Assembly (NCBI RefSeq): GCF_017874425.1
Contig: NZ_JAGGLL010000020.1
Coordinates: 33,158-97,157 of the forward strand
Direction of reading: 5' to 3'
Source of the DNA: Clostridium punense
GTDB lineage: Bacteria; Bacillota; Clostridia; Clostridiales; Clostridiaceae
Length of the DNA stretch: 64,000 nt
In this document: positions 34,976 through 44,654 of the stretch, piece by piece
Position numbering within the stretch: position 1 is the stretch's first letter
Layout: each line of letters opens with the position of its first letter
Made by a program: the position numbers and the translations under genes
The notes under the pieces: model-generated
Told to the model about the DNA's origin: nothing
What the model saw: only the letters and a program-made list of their open reading frames with translations
The model's database searches: none

Positions 34976-35254
34976 TTATGCTTTATTTATTTCCTTACTC
35001 TCCCCTTCTTTTCCACTACAACAACTTCCACCTTTCATGCTCTTAAACATCATAGGAATCATAAATAGCATCATTATTGGACAAATAAATGGAGAGATAG
35101 TTAATAACAAGGCTTTAAATCCTCCTCCAATATTCAGTAATGGTATTGCCCCTATGATTAAAAATGGTAATCCACAGCAAAGCACCATCATAAGCATATG
35201 CTTTATTGGACTATGCTTCTTGTTTGTTTCATTGTTATCTCCGTGACATTTCAT
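34976..35254 (-). CDS. Small Cys-rich two-span membrane protein
   Basis: About 92 residues from ATG 35254 (GAGGTG ribosome site). It starts KCHGDNNETNKKHSPIKH, has two membrane helices (about 20-40, LMMVLCCGLPFLIIGAIPLL, and 46-70), and ends MKGGSCCSGKEGE. Cys/His at the N-terminus, CC in the first helix and CC at the tail suggest soft-metal binding. Similar small proteins accompany copper genes, but I know no characterised one. It follows the HMA-like gene, 45 bases apart. Confidence 0.6.
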   Translation of the reverse strand: MKCHGDNNETNKKHSPIKHMLMMVLCCGLPFLIIGAIPLLNIGGGFKALLLTISPFICPIMMLFMIPMMFKSMKGGSCCSGKEGESKEINKA

Positions 35255-35298
35255 TATATACACCTCTTTTTGCTTTTATTAGTTTAATAAAGTTCATT

Positions 35299-35529
35299 TT
35301 AATGAACTAACTTAATCACTTTGCCAGTTAAAATTGACTCATTGACTATATATTTAATATCATCTTTAGATATGGACTTATCTCTATACACAACTTTTAT
35401 ACTTTGTGAATTCAAATCTACATTAAATTCCTCCAACCCTTTAAGCCCACTGAGACTTTTTACTACATTCATTAAGCATTTGTGACAAAGCATATTATTT
35501 TGCTTAAACTTTGTAACATAACTTTTCAT
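35299..35529 (-). CDS. HMA-like small protein with CHKC
   Basis: A 76-residue protein with the alternating strands of an HMA fold: FKQNNMLCHKCLMNVVKSLS supplies C-x-x-C, then FNVDLNSQSIKVVY and IKYIVNESILTG. The usual GMTCxxC Met/Gly is absent (NMLCHKC), so the site may bind a different metal or none. ATG 35529 follows AAGGAGG. Two response-regulator boxes lie 37 bases upstream, so it and the Cys-rich gene probably form an operon controlled by the neighbouring two-component system. Confidence 0.65.
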   Translation of the reverse strand: MKSYVTKFKQNNMLCHKCLMNVVKSLSGLKGLEEFNVDLNSQSIKVVYRDKSISKDDIKYIVNESILTGKVIKLVH

Positions 35530-35565
35530 CTTCTTTCCTCCTTTTCTTAATTGTATATCATCCAT

Positions 35566-35587
35566 ATGAAGATAAAATGAAGATAGC
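35566..35587 (-). promoter_or_regulatory. Tandem 11-base response-regulator box (HMA-like operon)
   Basis: ATGAAGATAAA and ATGAAGATAGC are adjacent on the plus strand upstream of the minus-strand HMA-like gene. Confidence 0.6.
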
Positions 35588-35921
35588 TTCTATTCAGAGT
35601 TAATCTATTAAGTGAAAAATATCCCTTCTCTAAGAACAAGTAAATATTTTACCTCTTTATATTATCTACATAACTTTTGTATATAATTACCTTATGTGGA
35701 AATCATAGAATATTTTTTTACAAAGGAGGAATTTAAATTGCTCTATTTTATTAATTACAATCTAGTTGAGAAAATAGATTTACTTAAGTAAACTTGAATT
35801 TTGGCTAAAAACTGTGCAGATGCCACAGAATATATAGTTTCTATAAATAAAAGTTTACAAGTTACTGATAACTAGTTGTTAATAAAATTTTATGTTAGAA
35901 CTTTCTATGGGAGGAATTAAA

Positions 35922-37622
35922 GTGAAATTAAGTATAAGAATAAAATTATCTTTTGCATTTGGAACCATTCTACTCTTTATGCTCTTATTATCAGCTGTTG
36001 GTTTATATGAAATGAAGCAAATAAATTATAATGTAGAAAATATCTATACACAAACAAATGCAATTAATTATATAAAAGATGCTCAATATAACATTGCCAA
36101 TGTACAAAGGGCAGAAAAAAATGTGCTCTTGTCTACTACTTTAGAGGAAAAACAAGAGCATATTATGCATTTAGATGAATACTATACAGATGGAATTTTC
36201 AATAATCTTCAAGAATATAAAAAAATGCATCATGCAACTGATAAAGATAAAATTGATTCAATAATAAAAAATATTGAGCAAGTTCAAAGTCAACAATCTA
36301 AAATTATCCAGTTGAGCATGAATAATAAAAGCTCTGAGGCTCTACTTCTCTCTGCGGAAAATTCTAAACTTTTTAAAAGTATTGAAGATGAAATCACCAT
36401 TATAACTAAAAACAATGTAGAGCAATCGAAGATAGAATATAACAATAGTATGTCTATATATTCCAAGATAGTAAGATTAGTACTTTTATCTTCTTTCTCA
36501 GCATTTATTGTAAGTATTGTTCTTACAATAGTAATTTCATCATCTATTATAACCCCGCTACGTAAAAGCATAAGTTTTGCAAAAAATTTATCTCAAGGGG
36601 ATTTGACTGATAATTTAACTATAAAGTCTAAGGATGAGTTAGGAATATTAACAGAAGCACTAAATAACACTGGAGAAAAACTTGAAAATATTGTAACCAA
36701 AATTAAGGCCACCTCCTTAGAGGTCAATACTGGTAGTGACCAATTGGCGGCTGCAATGGAAAATACAAATAAAGTAACTAATGAAATTGGAGAAAAAACT
36801 GTAAATGTAACCCATAATATACAAGGTATAGTTACAGCAGTGGAACAAACTAATAATAATATTAAATTAATTTCTACAAGTTCAGATAAAGTTTCTTTTC
36901 TCTCTAAAGAAGCAAAAAACAACTCCTTAACTTTTAAAGAGCATGCATACAAAGGCAAGGATTCTGTTGATATTACAGTTTCTACAATGAGTGACATTGA
37001 AGAGGCAACAAAAAAAGTTAAAACTAGTATAAATGATTTAGAAACTCTATCTAGTAGTATTGGTAATATCACTTCAATGATAACTGATATTGCTGAACAA
37101 ACAAACATGTTAGCATTAAATGCAACTATTGAAGCAGCTAGAGCTGGAGAACATGGTAGAGGCTTTTCAGTGGTTGCTGACCAAATAAGAAAACTGGCAG
37201 AAGAAAGCGCCTCTGCTACCAAAAGCATAGAAAAGATGATTTTAGATGTTAAAATAAAAACAAAAATTTCAGTTGAAAATATTTTAATAACAGAAAAAAG
37301 AGTAAAACAAGGTTCTTTAGTAGCAAATGATACTGAGAATATAATTAATTTAATAATAGATAATATGAATATTTTAGTTAAACAAATTGAAGAAATATCA
37401 TATCAAGCATCTAATCAAGCTACATCAACAAGTAGTATTTCCTATAGTATGAATAACATAGTAGAAAATACTCAATTACTTTATGATGCTTCTCGTGATA
37501 TAAATTCTATAATTGAAGAGCAAATAGCAGTTACTCAAGAGGTTACTTCCACCACAGAAAATTTATCTAAACTGACAGAAAGCTTAAATTCCATGGTAAA
37601 ATATTTTAAAGTTAATCTTTAA
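35922..37622 (+). CDS. Methyl-accepting chemotaxis protein
   Basis: About 566 residues. TM1 (about 8-27), a four-helix-bundle sensor to ~180, TM2 (about 182-205), HAMP (206-260), and a signalling domain whose hairpin tip [21 protein letters not shown] lies in two adjoining stretches around 395-415. It relays a ligand signal to CheA/CheW at the poles. The start is GTG 35922 behind GGGAGGAATTAAA, preferred over the in-frame ATG 35892. Between 35566 and 35921 a 17-codon TTG frame with a perfect AAGGAGGA site (35743-35793) is visible, perhaps a remnant. Confidence 0.9.
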   Translation: MKLSIRIKLSFAFGTILLFMLLLSAVGLYEMKQINYNVENIYTQTNAINYIKDAQYNIANVQRAEKNVLLSTTLEEKQEHIMHLDEYYTDGIFNNLQEYKKMHHATDKDKIDSIIKNIEQVQSQQSKIIQLSMNNKSSEALLLSAENSKLFKSIEDEITIITKNNVEQSKIEYNNSMSIYSKIVRLVLLSSFSAFIVSIVLTIVISSSIITPLRKSISFAKNLSQGDLTDNLTIKSKDELGILTEALNNTGEKLENIVTKIKATSLEVNTGSDQLAAAMENTNKVTNEIGEKTVNVTHNIQGIVTAVEQTNNNIKLISTSSDKVSFLSKEAKNNSLTFKEHAYKGKDSVDITVSTMSDIEEATKKVKTSINDLETLSSSIGNITSMITDIAEQTNMLALNATIEAARAGEHGRGFSVVADQIRKLAEESASATKSIEKMILDVKIKTKISVENILITEKRVKQGSLVANDTENIINLIIDNMNILVKQIEEISYQASNQATSTSSISYSMNNIVENTQLLYDASRDINSIIEEQIAVTQEVTSTTENLSKLTESLNSMVKYFKVNL

Positions 37623-37986
37623 ACTCTGTACTTTTAATAATTTCAATTAAAAATACAATACTTTCATAGTTTTTATCCTAAAATATAGTGGTGATATTGT
37701 TTTCCAGTTAATAGATAACTTTCTAGTAAGTTGTTTACTAGTCCCCAGCATATATAGGCAAATAAAACAAAATTTAAGCCATAGGAAAATGAAAAGCTAT
37801 TTATATCTTCTACTGATATAAAGGTACTTGAGACTGTAATAAAAAATATAGCAATCTAAAGTGGTTTGCTACTTAACTTGATTATTATCTGTACCTTTCT
37901 TATAACTCATGTTAATATCTATTATTCAGTCATATAGGTGCTCTGCTACTCATAAAATACTTATGTATTAATTCTTAGGAGTATAT

Positions 37987-38745
37987 ATGAATAACATTTT
38001 TATCTCAACACTTACTATGGGGACATTAGGTTTTATCATTTCACTTACTGGGCTACTTACTGGAATGTTACTTTCTTCTTTTGTAAAAAGACGTGGCAAA
38101 AGATTTAAAGGTACATTACTTGGGTTTGTTGGTGGACTAATGCTTGCAATTGTGTGCTTTGATTTATTGCCAGAGTCCTTTGAAGTTGGAAGTGTATATA
38201 TTGGTATAATAGGTATTACCTTTGGACTTATCATTTCTGTATTACTTGATAGCGAATTAGAACATAATCATGAACATACCTCTTCACGAATAAATCATAG
38301 GTACTTTAAGGCTGCTATGTTAATGGCTATTGGAATAGGAATTCATAATATTCCTGGTGGTATAGCCTTTGGTTCTCTATTTTGCAGTAATTCTACAAAA
38401 GGTTTTCACCTTGCTTTAGCATTGGTGATTCATGGAATTCCTGAAGGTTTAACATTAGGCATACTTCTTAGAGAGTATAAATCTAATACCGCTATGCTTC
38501 TAGCCTTTTCAATGATTACTTCTTTGCCTATGGGATTAGGGTCAGTACTAGGTACACTATTAGGTACTCTCTCACCGCTGGTTATTTGTTTTAGTCTTGC
38601 AATTGCTGGTGGCATGATACTTTATATTATTTATCGAGAGACTTTACCAAGCTCAATGGAAATTTGGAAAGGTAAGCTCTCAACTGTAGGAAATGTTTTG
38701 GGAATGATTGCTGGAATTTTAATGATTTCTTTTCTTGGAAAATAA
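37987..38745 (+). CDS. ZIP-family metal transporter
   Basis: A 252-residue protein with eight hydrophobic helices. Helix 4 contains IGIGIHNIPGGIAFGS (HN-x-P-E-like, here HNIPGG) and helix 5 HGIPEGLTLGI (H-x-x-P-E-G), the two metal-binding motifs of ZIP permeases. The His-containing loop between helices 3 and 4 has LEHNHEHTSSRINH. Note the first motif has Gly for the usual Glu. It probably takes up Zn2+ or Fe2+, opposite in direction to the CadA-type exporter nearby. AGGAG precedes the ATG. Confidence 0.85.
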   Translation: MNNIFISTLTMGTLGFIISLTGLLTGMLLSSFVKRRGKRFKGTLLGFVGGLMLAIVCFDLLPESFEVGSVYIGIIGITFGLIISVLLDSELEHNHEHTSSRINHRYFKAAMLMAIGIGIHNIPGGIAFGSLFCSNSTKGFHLALALVIHGIPEGLTLGILLREYKSNTAMLLAFSMITSLPMGLGSVLGTLLGTLSPLVICFSLAIAGGMILYIIYRETLPSSMEIWKGKLSTVGNVLGMIAGILMISFLGK

Positions 38746-38759
38746 CCTATAAAAAAACT

Positions 38760-38803
38760 CAAAGAGGTTGTCTCAACGATCAGTTTTGAGACAACCTCTT
38801 TAT
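38760..38803. terminator. Bidirectional terminator
   Basis: AAAGAGGTTGTCTCAA pairs with TTGAGACAACCTCTTT, 15 perfect pairs, just after the ZIP gene and before the converging methyltransferase gene. Confidence 0.85.
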
Positions 38804-38920
38804 GGATAAAGTTATGAAAATTTCTTATTCAAAATTAAGTGTAAGTTTTTCTTCTGTGTTTATTTATACTTAGAAAAATTTATAGCATATATTAGATTCA
38901 ATTGGGATTATAGCACATAT

Positions 38921-39541
38921 TTAATCAGCTTTTTCAAGTATCATAATCTTATACATGCCTCCAAATATGCTGTTCCTTTCCTCAAGAACTTTTAAATTTA
39001 TGCCACTTGATATTTGTGAAAACTTTCTATTTATATCGGTTCCAAGGGATGTAGTTAATTTATTCAACAAGGCTTTTACTACACTTTTCTTTTGTTCCTC
39101 ACCAGCAAACTTATCAAATATTGCAATTTTTCCATTTGGTTTTAATACTCTGTAAGCTTCTTTTAAACATTTATTCCCATCTGGAACTACAGACAAAATA
39201 AGATTTAAAATAACATAATCAAATTCCTTATCCTGAAAGCTTAAATTCATGGCATCCATATTTAATATATTGGCCTTCTCCAGATTAAGAGTATCAGCCT
39301 TTTTCCTTGCAACTTCTAGCATTTCCTCAGTTATATCTACTCCAGTAACTTGCACTCCCTTTGGTAAAAACTTAAAATCCTCACCTGTTCCTACGCCAAT
39401 AAATAAAACCTTATCTTCTGGATTTAATGTTAAAAGATCAATTTCTAATTTTCTTTGATTATTAAATATACTGCTGCCAAAAAACTTATCATATATTTTA
39501 GACCATTTTTTATATATTTTTTTGTTTCTTAAATTGTCCAT
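38921..39541 (-). CDS. Class I SAM-dependent methyltransferase
   Basis: A 206-residue methyltransferase of the UbiE/Methyltransf_11 type. VLFIGVGTGEDFKFLP is motif I (SAM loop), VTGVDITEEMLEVA the acidic motif, and FDYVILNLILSVVPDG and EAYRVLKPNGKIAIFDKF the later motifs. The substrate is unknown. It lies 54 bases after the CadA-type ATPase in the same direction, with a hairpin (39562-39588) between, so expression may be lower than that of the pump. Confidence 0.82.
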   Translation of the reverse strand: MDNLRNKKIYKKWSKIYDKFFGSSIFNNQRKLEIDLLTLNPEDKVLFIGVGTGEDFKFLPKGVQVTGVDITEEMLEVARKKADTLNLEKANILNMDAMNLSFQDKEFDYVILNLILSVVPDGNKCLKEAYRVLKPNGKIAIFDKFAGEEQKKSVVKALLNKLTTSLGTDINRKFSQISSGINLKVLEERNSIFGGMYKIMILEKAD

Positions 39542-39561
39542 AGATACACCCCCATAAAAGT

Positions 39562-39588
39562 TATGCAGCCATAAATTATGGCTGCATA
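39562..39588 (-). terminator. Weak internal hairpin between ATPase and methyltransferase
   Basis: TATGCAGCCATAA pairs with TTATGGCTGCATA. On the minus strand only ACTTTTATG follows, so it is a poor terminator and may trim expression of the methyltransferase gene. Confidence 0.5.
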
Positions 39589-39595
39589 GTTTTTG

Positions 39596-42106
39596 CTATT
39601 TTTCTGTTTTCATTGCTCTCATAGAGTTTAATACAGCAATTAGTGTAACACCTACATCACCAAATACAGCTTCCCACATTGTACCTACTCCAACGGCTAC
39701 AAGAACTAATATTATTGCTTTGATTCCTAAAGCAAAGATAATATTTTGCATTACAATTGTTCTTGTTTTCTTTGCTATTTTTATAGCAGTTGCAATTTTA
39801 GAAGGTTCATCAGTCATAATAACTACGTCAGCAGCTTCAATTGCAGCATCTGAACCAACACCACCCATTGCAATACCTATATCAGCTCTAGCTAAAACTG
39901 GAGCATCATTTATTCCATCACCAACAAATATTAACTTACCTTTAGAAGACTTTTCTTTATCTAAAAGCTCTACTTTTTCAACTTTTTGGTCTGGTAATAA
40001 TTCTGAATAAACTTCATCTAGCCCTAATTCTTTGGCAACTTTAGTTCCAACAGTTTTATTATCTCCTGTTAACATTACAGTTTTTCTAACTCCACTTGCC
40101 TTTAAAGCTTTTATAGCTTCAGCTGAATCTTCTTTAACTTCATCAGATATTACAATATATCCAGCATATTCTTTATTGATAGCAATATGAACTACAGTAC
40201 CTATAGTTTCTATCTGTGCATATTTTATATTTTCTCTAATCATCAGTTTGTGATTACCCGCAAAGACTTCTTTTCCTAAAACAGAAACTTTTACACCATG
40301 TCCAGATATTTCTTCATAGTTTTCAATTGATTCTTTAGCTATATCCATACCATAAGCTTTTAAAATTGAAGTTGCTATTGGATGGTTAGAATAACTTTCT
40401 GCATAAGCTGCATAAGTTAGAAGTTCATCCTTTGTAACATTTCCTTGTGGCTGTATATCAGTTACCTTAAATACTCCTTTTGTAAGAGTTCCAGTTTTGT
40501 CAAATACTACTACCTCAACGTTGTTTAAAGCTTCAAGATAGTTACCACCTTTAACAAGAATACCATTTTTTGAAGCCCCACCTATACCTCCAAAGAAACC
40601 AAGCGGAATAGATACTACTAAAGCACAAGGACAAGATACAACTAAGAAAGCTAAGGCTCTATATATCCATTCTGAAAAAGTTGCTCCACTTATAAAAAGT
40701 GGTGGAAGTACTGCTAATGCTATAGCAGAAAAAACTACAACTGGTGTATAATATCTAGCAAACTTAGTTATAAAGTTTTCTGTAGGAGCTTTTTTACTAC
40801 TTGCATTTTGTACTAAATCAAGGATTTTAGCAATAGTAGAGTCTCCAAATTCTTTTTCTACTTCTATAGTTAAAAGACCATTTTTATTAATAACTCCACC
40901 TAGTACGTTATCTCCAATGCCTACTTCTCTTGGAACTGATTCACCAGTTAGAGCAGAAGTGTCTATCATAGAATTACCTTCAATTACCTTACCATCTAGA
41001 GGAACTTTTTCCCCTGGTTTTACAACTATTATATCGCCTACATTAACTTCTTCTGGGGATACCTTTTTAATATCATCACCAACTTTTAAGTTAGCAAAGT
41101 CAGGTCTTATATCCATTAATGCTGCAATAGATTTTCTAGAACGATTAACAGCCATACCTTGGAATATTTCTCCTAATTGATAGAAGAGCATAACAGCTAC
41201 CCCTTCTGGGAACTCACCAATTGCAAACGCCCCAATGGTTGCTATACTCATGAGGAAGTTTTCATCGAAGACTTGCCCCCCTCTAATATTCTTAAGAGCT
41301 CTAAGCACAACTTCTCCACCAACAAGTAAATAACTTATTAAATAAAGTATTAGCTCAGTATAAAAACTAAAGTTAAACATTGAAGCAACTGCAAAAATTG
41401 AAGCTCCAACTCCAAGTTTTATAAATTCACTTTTACTACTTTCATGATTATGGTCATGATCATGTCCATGTTCATCATCATGTGAGTCCTTGTGAGTTTT
41501 ATTTCTATTTCCTTCTAAAACATATACCTTTACATCAGGTTCAATTTTTTTAACATATTTTTTAACTTCTTCTACAATACTATCTTTATCTACATTGCTC
41601 TCAATTTCCATAATAAGTTTTTGAGCCACAAAATCAACTACTGCACTGTTAACACCCTGAAGGTTTCCAGCTTCCTTTTCAATTTTTGCTGCACAGTTTG
41701 CACAACATAATCCCTCTAACATTATCACCAATTTATTTGATTTTCCTGAAGTTTTTTCTTTTACAACTACATGGGATTCAATTTTATTTATTGTTTCAAT
41801 GGATGCAGCAACTAGTTCGTTAACCCTACTTATTTCTTCTAGTTCCATTGTCAAGGTCTTAGTTACAAAATTAACTGAAGCATTAGCAATTCCATCCATA
41901 CTATTTAGTTTAGTTTCTATTTTTGATGCGCAGTTGGCACAATCTAAACCCTCTAAGATGAATTGTTTCTTAATCTTTGTAACTGGCTTCTTTTGCACTG
42001 CATTTAATTGCATTATTGTCTTTGGCTTCACAGTGCTTGACTCTAATTTTATTTGTGTTGGTTTATTATCTTTTACACTTGGCTTTGAAATCTTATTATT
42101 ACTCAT
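39596..42106 (-). CDS. cadA: Zn/Cd/Pb-exporting P1B-type ATPase (CadA/ZntA type)
   Basis: An 836-residue pump. Two HMA domains (GLDCANCASKIE at about 53 and GLCCANCAAKIE at about 130) are followed by a His/Asp cluster (HDDEHGHDHDHNHE, about 207-220), TGESVPRE, SCPCALVVS in helix 6 (about 492), DKTGTLTKG (about 536), the HP motif SNHPIA and [12 protein letters not shown] followed by ALVVSIPLGFFGG plus the late K-x(n)-D (AVFGDVGVTL) indicates the Zn2+/Cd2+/Pb2+ class. It exports these ions; the His cluster may buffer zinc. Confidence 0.92.
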   Translation of the reverse strand: MSNNKISKPSVKDNKPTQIKLESSTVKPKTIMQLNAVQKKPVTKIKKQFILEGLDCANCASKIETKLNSMDGIANASVNFVTKTLTMELEEISRVNELVAASIETINKIESHVVVKEKTSGKSNKLVIMLEGLCCANCAAKIEKEAGNLQGVNSAVVDFVAQKLIMEIESNVDKDSIVEEVKKYVKKIEPDVKVYVLEGNRNKTHKDSHDDEHGHDHDHNHESSKSEFIKLGVGASIFAVASMFNFSFYTELILYLISYLLVGGEVVLRALKNIRGGQVFDENFLMSIATIGAFAIGEFPEGVAVMLFYQLGEIFQGMAVNRSRKSIAALMDIRPDFANLKVGDDIKKVSPEEVNVGDIIVVKPGEKVPLDGKVIEGNSMIDTSALTGESVPREVGIGDNVLGGVINKNGLLTIEVEKEFGDSTIAKILDLVQNASSKKAPTENFITKFARYYTPVVVFSAIALAVLPPLFISGATFSEWIYRALAFLVVSCPCALVVSIPLGFFGGIGGASKNGILVKGGNYLEALNNVEVVVFDKTGTLTKGVFKVTDIQPQGNVTKDELLTYAAYAESYSNHPIATSILKAYGMDIAKESIENYEEISGHGVKVSVLGKEVFAGNHKLMIRENIKYAQIETIGTVVHIAINKEYAGYIVISDEVKEDSAEAIKALKASGVRKTVMLTGDNKTVGTKVAKELGLDEVYSELLPDQKVEKVELLDKEKSSKGKLIFVGDGINDAPVLARADIGIAMGGVGSDAAIEAADVVIMTDEPSKIATAIKIAKKTRTIVMQNIIFALGIKAIILVLVAVGVGTMWEAVFGDVGVTLIAVLNSMRAMKTEK

Positions 42107-42128
42107 TCCTTACTCCCCCCAAATCTAT

Positions 42129-42497
42129 TTACTTCTCATTTAAATGAGCTAATCCTTGATCAAATATACCTTTAACATGATCATCATCTAAGCAGTAATA
42201 AACAACCTTTCCTTCTTTTCTATACTTAACTAACCTAGCTTGTTTAAGAACCCTTAATTGATGTGAAATAGCTGATTGATTCATGCCGAGTAAAGCAGCT
42301 ATATCACATACGCACATTTCCGATTGGAATAATGCACATATAATCTTTATCCTTGTACTATCTCCAAAAGTTTTAAACAAATCTGCTAAATCATATAATG
42401 TTTCCTCTTGTGGAATAGTTTCTTTAACCCTTTTTACAACATCTTCGTGAATAACATTGCAATTACAGGTATCAATTATTTCTTTATTATTTTCCAT
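42129..42497 (-). CDS. ArsR/SmtB-family metal repressor (CadC-like)
   Basis: A 122-residue winged-helix repressor. The N-terminus has CNCNVIHEDVV (Cys/His, like CadC), the alpha-3 motif reads SEMCVCDIAALL (ELCVCDL type), and the recognition helix is NQSAISHQLRVLKQARLV. The CadC-like pair of Cys-containing sites suggests Cd/Pb/Zn sensing; bound metal releases DNA. It is the first gene of the operon with the ATPase (22-base gap). Confidence 0.88.
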   Translation of the reverse strand: MENNKEIIDTCNCNVIHEDVVKRVKETIPQEETLYDLADLFKTFGDSTRIKIICALFQSEMCVCDIAALLGMNQSAISHQLRVLKQARLVKYRKEGKVVYYCLDDDHVKGIFDQGLAHLNEK

Positions 42498-42514
42498 CCC
42501 TAATCACCTCAACT

Positions 42515-42555
42515 GAATATATGTTTATCTGTTCATATGTTTATATATTCAGTAT
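42515..42555 (-). promoter_or_regulatory. Likely ArsR-family operator/promoter
   Basis: AT-rich sequence directly upstream of the repressor gene carries repeated ATGTTTAT/ATAAACAT half-sites around TCTGTTCATATG, resembling the AT-rich 12-2-12 type operators of ArsR/SmtB repressors. Exact ends cannot be fixed by eye. Confidence 0.4.
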
Positions 42556-42562
42556 ATGCTAA

Positions 42563-42720
42563 CTATACATTTTTGTCAAAGATTTTTTTCATAAATTTAG
42601 TAATTTTTTTATTCATACTCATTCCTCCTAGAAGTTCCCCTTTTATTTTCTCTATCTATGCTCATGCATAGTAATAAATCATGGAGCATATATGATTGTA
42701 TTTATTAAGTTCCTGAGCAA
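42563..42720 (-). pseudogene. Remnant of a second DUF2680-type gene start
   Basis: The leader, AGGAGGAAT ribosome site and first codons (MNKKI) match those of the DUF2680 gene (24780-24890). After 17 codons the frame ends at TAG 42563-42565, where the ArsR promoter begins. A copy of that gene was apparently cut off by the junction. Confidence 0.45.
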
Positions 42721-42831
42721 ATGCGTGTATGCACACTCCCATTTAAATAGCAAACAGCAACTTACAACCTTTTACACGCTTCTTGAAACATAGTAATTTC
42801 ATGGCCTTGCAGTCACTTTTTATTAGGCTAA

Positions 42832-42896
42832 AAAGTTGAATTTCATTTATAATAAAAAGCACTATGAAAACTCAGCTAGAGTTTCCATAGTGCTTA
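42832..42896 (-). terminator. Family-3 repeat copy 3 and terminator
   Basis: TTAGGCTAAAAAGTTGAA matches 6286 and 18281. It is followed by AAGCACTATGAAAACTC pairing with GAGTTTCCATAGTGCTT (42859-42896), a hairpin likely to end transcripts of the reductase gene 42985-43923. Confidence 0.5.
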
Positions 42897-42984
42897 TCTA
42901 TATATATTCGTGACTTTTATTTTTTATTAAGTTTTTAGAATCTCTTTAGTTATAGAAAGAGCTATTTCTTCCAAAGTAATTATC

Positions 42985-43923
42985 TTATCTATATATACTT
43001 TCTGTTATGTTAGTACTGATTCCACATTCTTTTCCAAGCCTTATAATAGTGCCTCCAATAAGGTGTCCTTCGTTTTTTCTTTTTCCACTTTCTATATCTC
43101 TTTGATAAGACGTCTTTGTTTCATAGGGATAAAAACTGGCATTGTTAAGGTAAGTTTCAATTATAGAGGGCTTCACAGGAATTCCTTTAGCCTTAGCTAG
43201 TGAAACAACCTCCTCCATAATGCCTTTTATCAGCTCTTTAGCTTTTATATCCTCCATGACTTGTCCAAAGGTCATATCTAAATGAGTGGTAACCAAAGCA
43301 AAGGGAGCAAACATAATATATTTTTCCCAAATTGTAGGAAGGGCATCTTCCATCCATGTAAAAGGAATTTCAGCAACACTTAGCATGTTGTGAAGCTCTT
43401 TTGGTTCATAATCCACCTTTTGTGGATCTCTTCCTAACACTAACATGGTGGTTCCTCCCTTATGTAGAACTACTCCTGGTTCCTTTATAGAGGAAGATAT
43501 AAAGATACAAGAGGGCAAAATAATTCCAGTTTTAAGTTTTGCTCTTATTCTTTCATATATGTCCACACCATTTAAAGGTGCAATAATCACAGTTTTATCA
43601 TCTACTATTTTATTAATTTCTTCTATTGCTTCTTCCAAATCATAGCCCTTAACACAAAGGAATATATAGTCCATCACAGGCAGTTCATTAGCACTTTCTA
43701 CTGCAGCTACAGGGCGGCATACTAAATCCCCTTTTGACGGTGTCATCAGCTTGAGACCACTTTCTTTTATAGTATCTAAATGTTTTCCTCTAGCTATAAA
43801 ATATACTTCATGACTTTGGTTTTTACATTGATTTGTGCTATGACTAAGGATTCCACCTAGATATCCTCCAACTCCCCCAAGGCCATAGATACATACTTTT
43901 TTTGTAACCTTTTCCACTTTCAA
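42985..43923 (-). CDS. Ketopantoate reductase family (ApbA/PanE-like)
   Basis: A 312-residue protein with an N-terminal Rossmann fold (VCIYGLGGVGGYLGG, residues 11-25, G-x-G-x-x-G for NADP) and a C-terminal ApbA_C helical domain with GIPVKPSIIETYL, SSFYPYETKTSYQRDIESGK-like (ASFYPYETKTSYQRDIE) and GGTIIRLGKECGI. PanE reduces ketopantoate to pantoate in coenzyme A synthesis; paralogues act on other 2-keto acids. No pan gene is nearby. It overlaps no neighbour and follows the HD gene by 27 bases, so both may be one unit. Confidence 0.82.
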   Translation of the reverse strand: MKVEKVTKKVCIYGLGGVGGYLGGILSHSTNQCKNQSHEVYFIARGKHLDTIKESGLKLMTPSKGDLVCRPVAAVESANELPVMDYIFLCVKGYDLEEAIEEINKIVDDKTVIIAPLNGVDIYERIRAKLKTGIILPSCIFISSSIKEPGVVLHKGGTTMLVLGRDPQKVDYEPKELHNMLSVAEIPFTWMEDALPTIWEKYIMFAPFALVTTHLDMTFGQVMEDIKAKELIKGIMEEVVSLAKAKGIPVKPSIIETYLNNASFYPYETKTSYQRDIESGKRKNEGHLIGGTIIRLGKECGISTNITESIYR

Positions 43924-43950
43924 TCCCCCTATTTATAAATTTTCATAAGT

Positions 43951-44526
43951 TTATGATACTGATTCTTTTGAACTCTCTATTTTATTTATTGTGTCTTCAT
44001 CTATAGCCTGCTTCAATTCTTTCATATACTTTGAGAATTCTACTTCTTTCTTCCCATATGTAAGGTTTAATTCATACTCAAGTGGTAGCCATGTTGATAT
44101 ATGGGCCTCATTGTGTTGAATTAGTGTCTCCATCTTATCCAGCGCCTTATAAATTTTCGCTTCCAAGGTCTTTTGCTCATGCATTTCTAAAAATAGCATA
44201 GTAAGTTCTTTTTTATAGGGCTCTGGTATACTGCTAAGTAATTGGGTAATTGCCCTATCTTCTTCAAGCTCATGACTTTCAGTTTTGTAAAATGCAGGTA
44301 TATCTCCTGTGACTGCTTCTCCTAAATCATGAAAAATACACATTAATATTACTTTATTGATATCAACCTGAGGAAATTCATCCTTCACAAAGTACGCCAT
44401 TAAAGATAATCGCCAGCTGTGCTCTGCAACACTTTCATGACGATTAGAAGAAGTCCATGAATGTCTTGTATTATTTTTAAGATTTTCTGCAACAGCCATA
44501 ATCTCCATAAATTTTCTTATGTTCAT
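43951..44526 (-). CDS. HD-domain phosphohydrolase
   Basis: About 191 residues of the YfbR/HDDC2-type HD family: RHSWTSSNRHESVAEHSWRL places the first His residues, CIFHDLGEAVTGDIPAF the HD pair and metal-binding Glu/Asp, and MEHQ-like segment LEMHEQKTLEAKI plus DKMETLIQHNEA the late Asp. Relatives hydrolyse dNMPs or nucleotides to nucleosides. The ATG at 44526 follows AGGAGGTTTGGG and is preferred over the in-frame ATG at 44577. Confidence 0.82.
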   Translation of the reverse strand: MNIRKFMEIMAVAENLKNNTRHSWTSSNRHESVAEHSWRLSLMAYFVKDEFPQVDINKVILMCIFHDLGEAVTGDIPAFYKTESHELEEDRAITQLLSSIPEPYKKELTMLFLEMHEQKTLEAKIYKALDKMETLIQHNEAHISTWLPLEYELNLTYGKKEVEFSKYMKELKQAIDEDTINKIESSKESVS

Positions 44527-44654
44527 TTTCCCAAACCTCCTACTATATTGTGAAATTATCTTATTTAAGTATATCACGCCAAAGGGTAGTTAAGGATAAA
44601 TATATTTTCAAACTCTGTTTAGACCAGTTTGGATTTTATTTTAAAATAGAATAA

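Noticed and set aside
36290..37228. Minus-strand frames under the chemoreceptor
   Set aside because: Shadow frames of a well-supported methyl-accepting chemotaxis gene.
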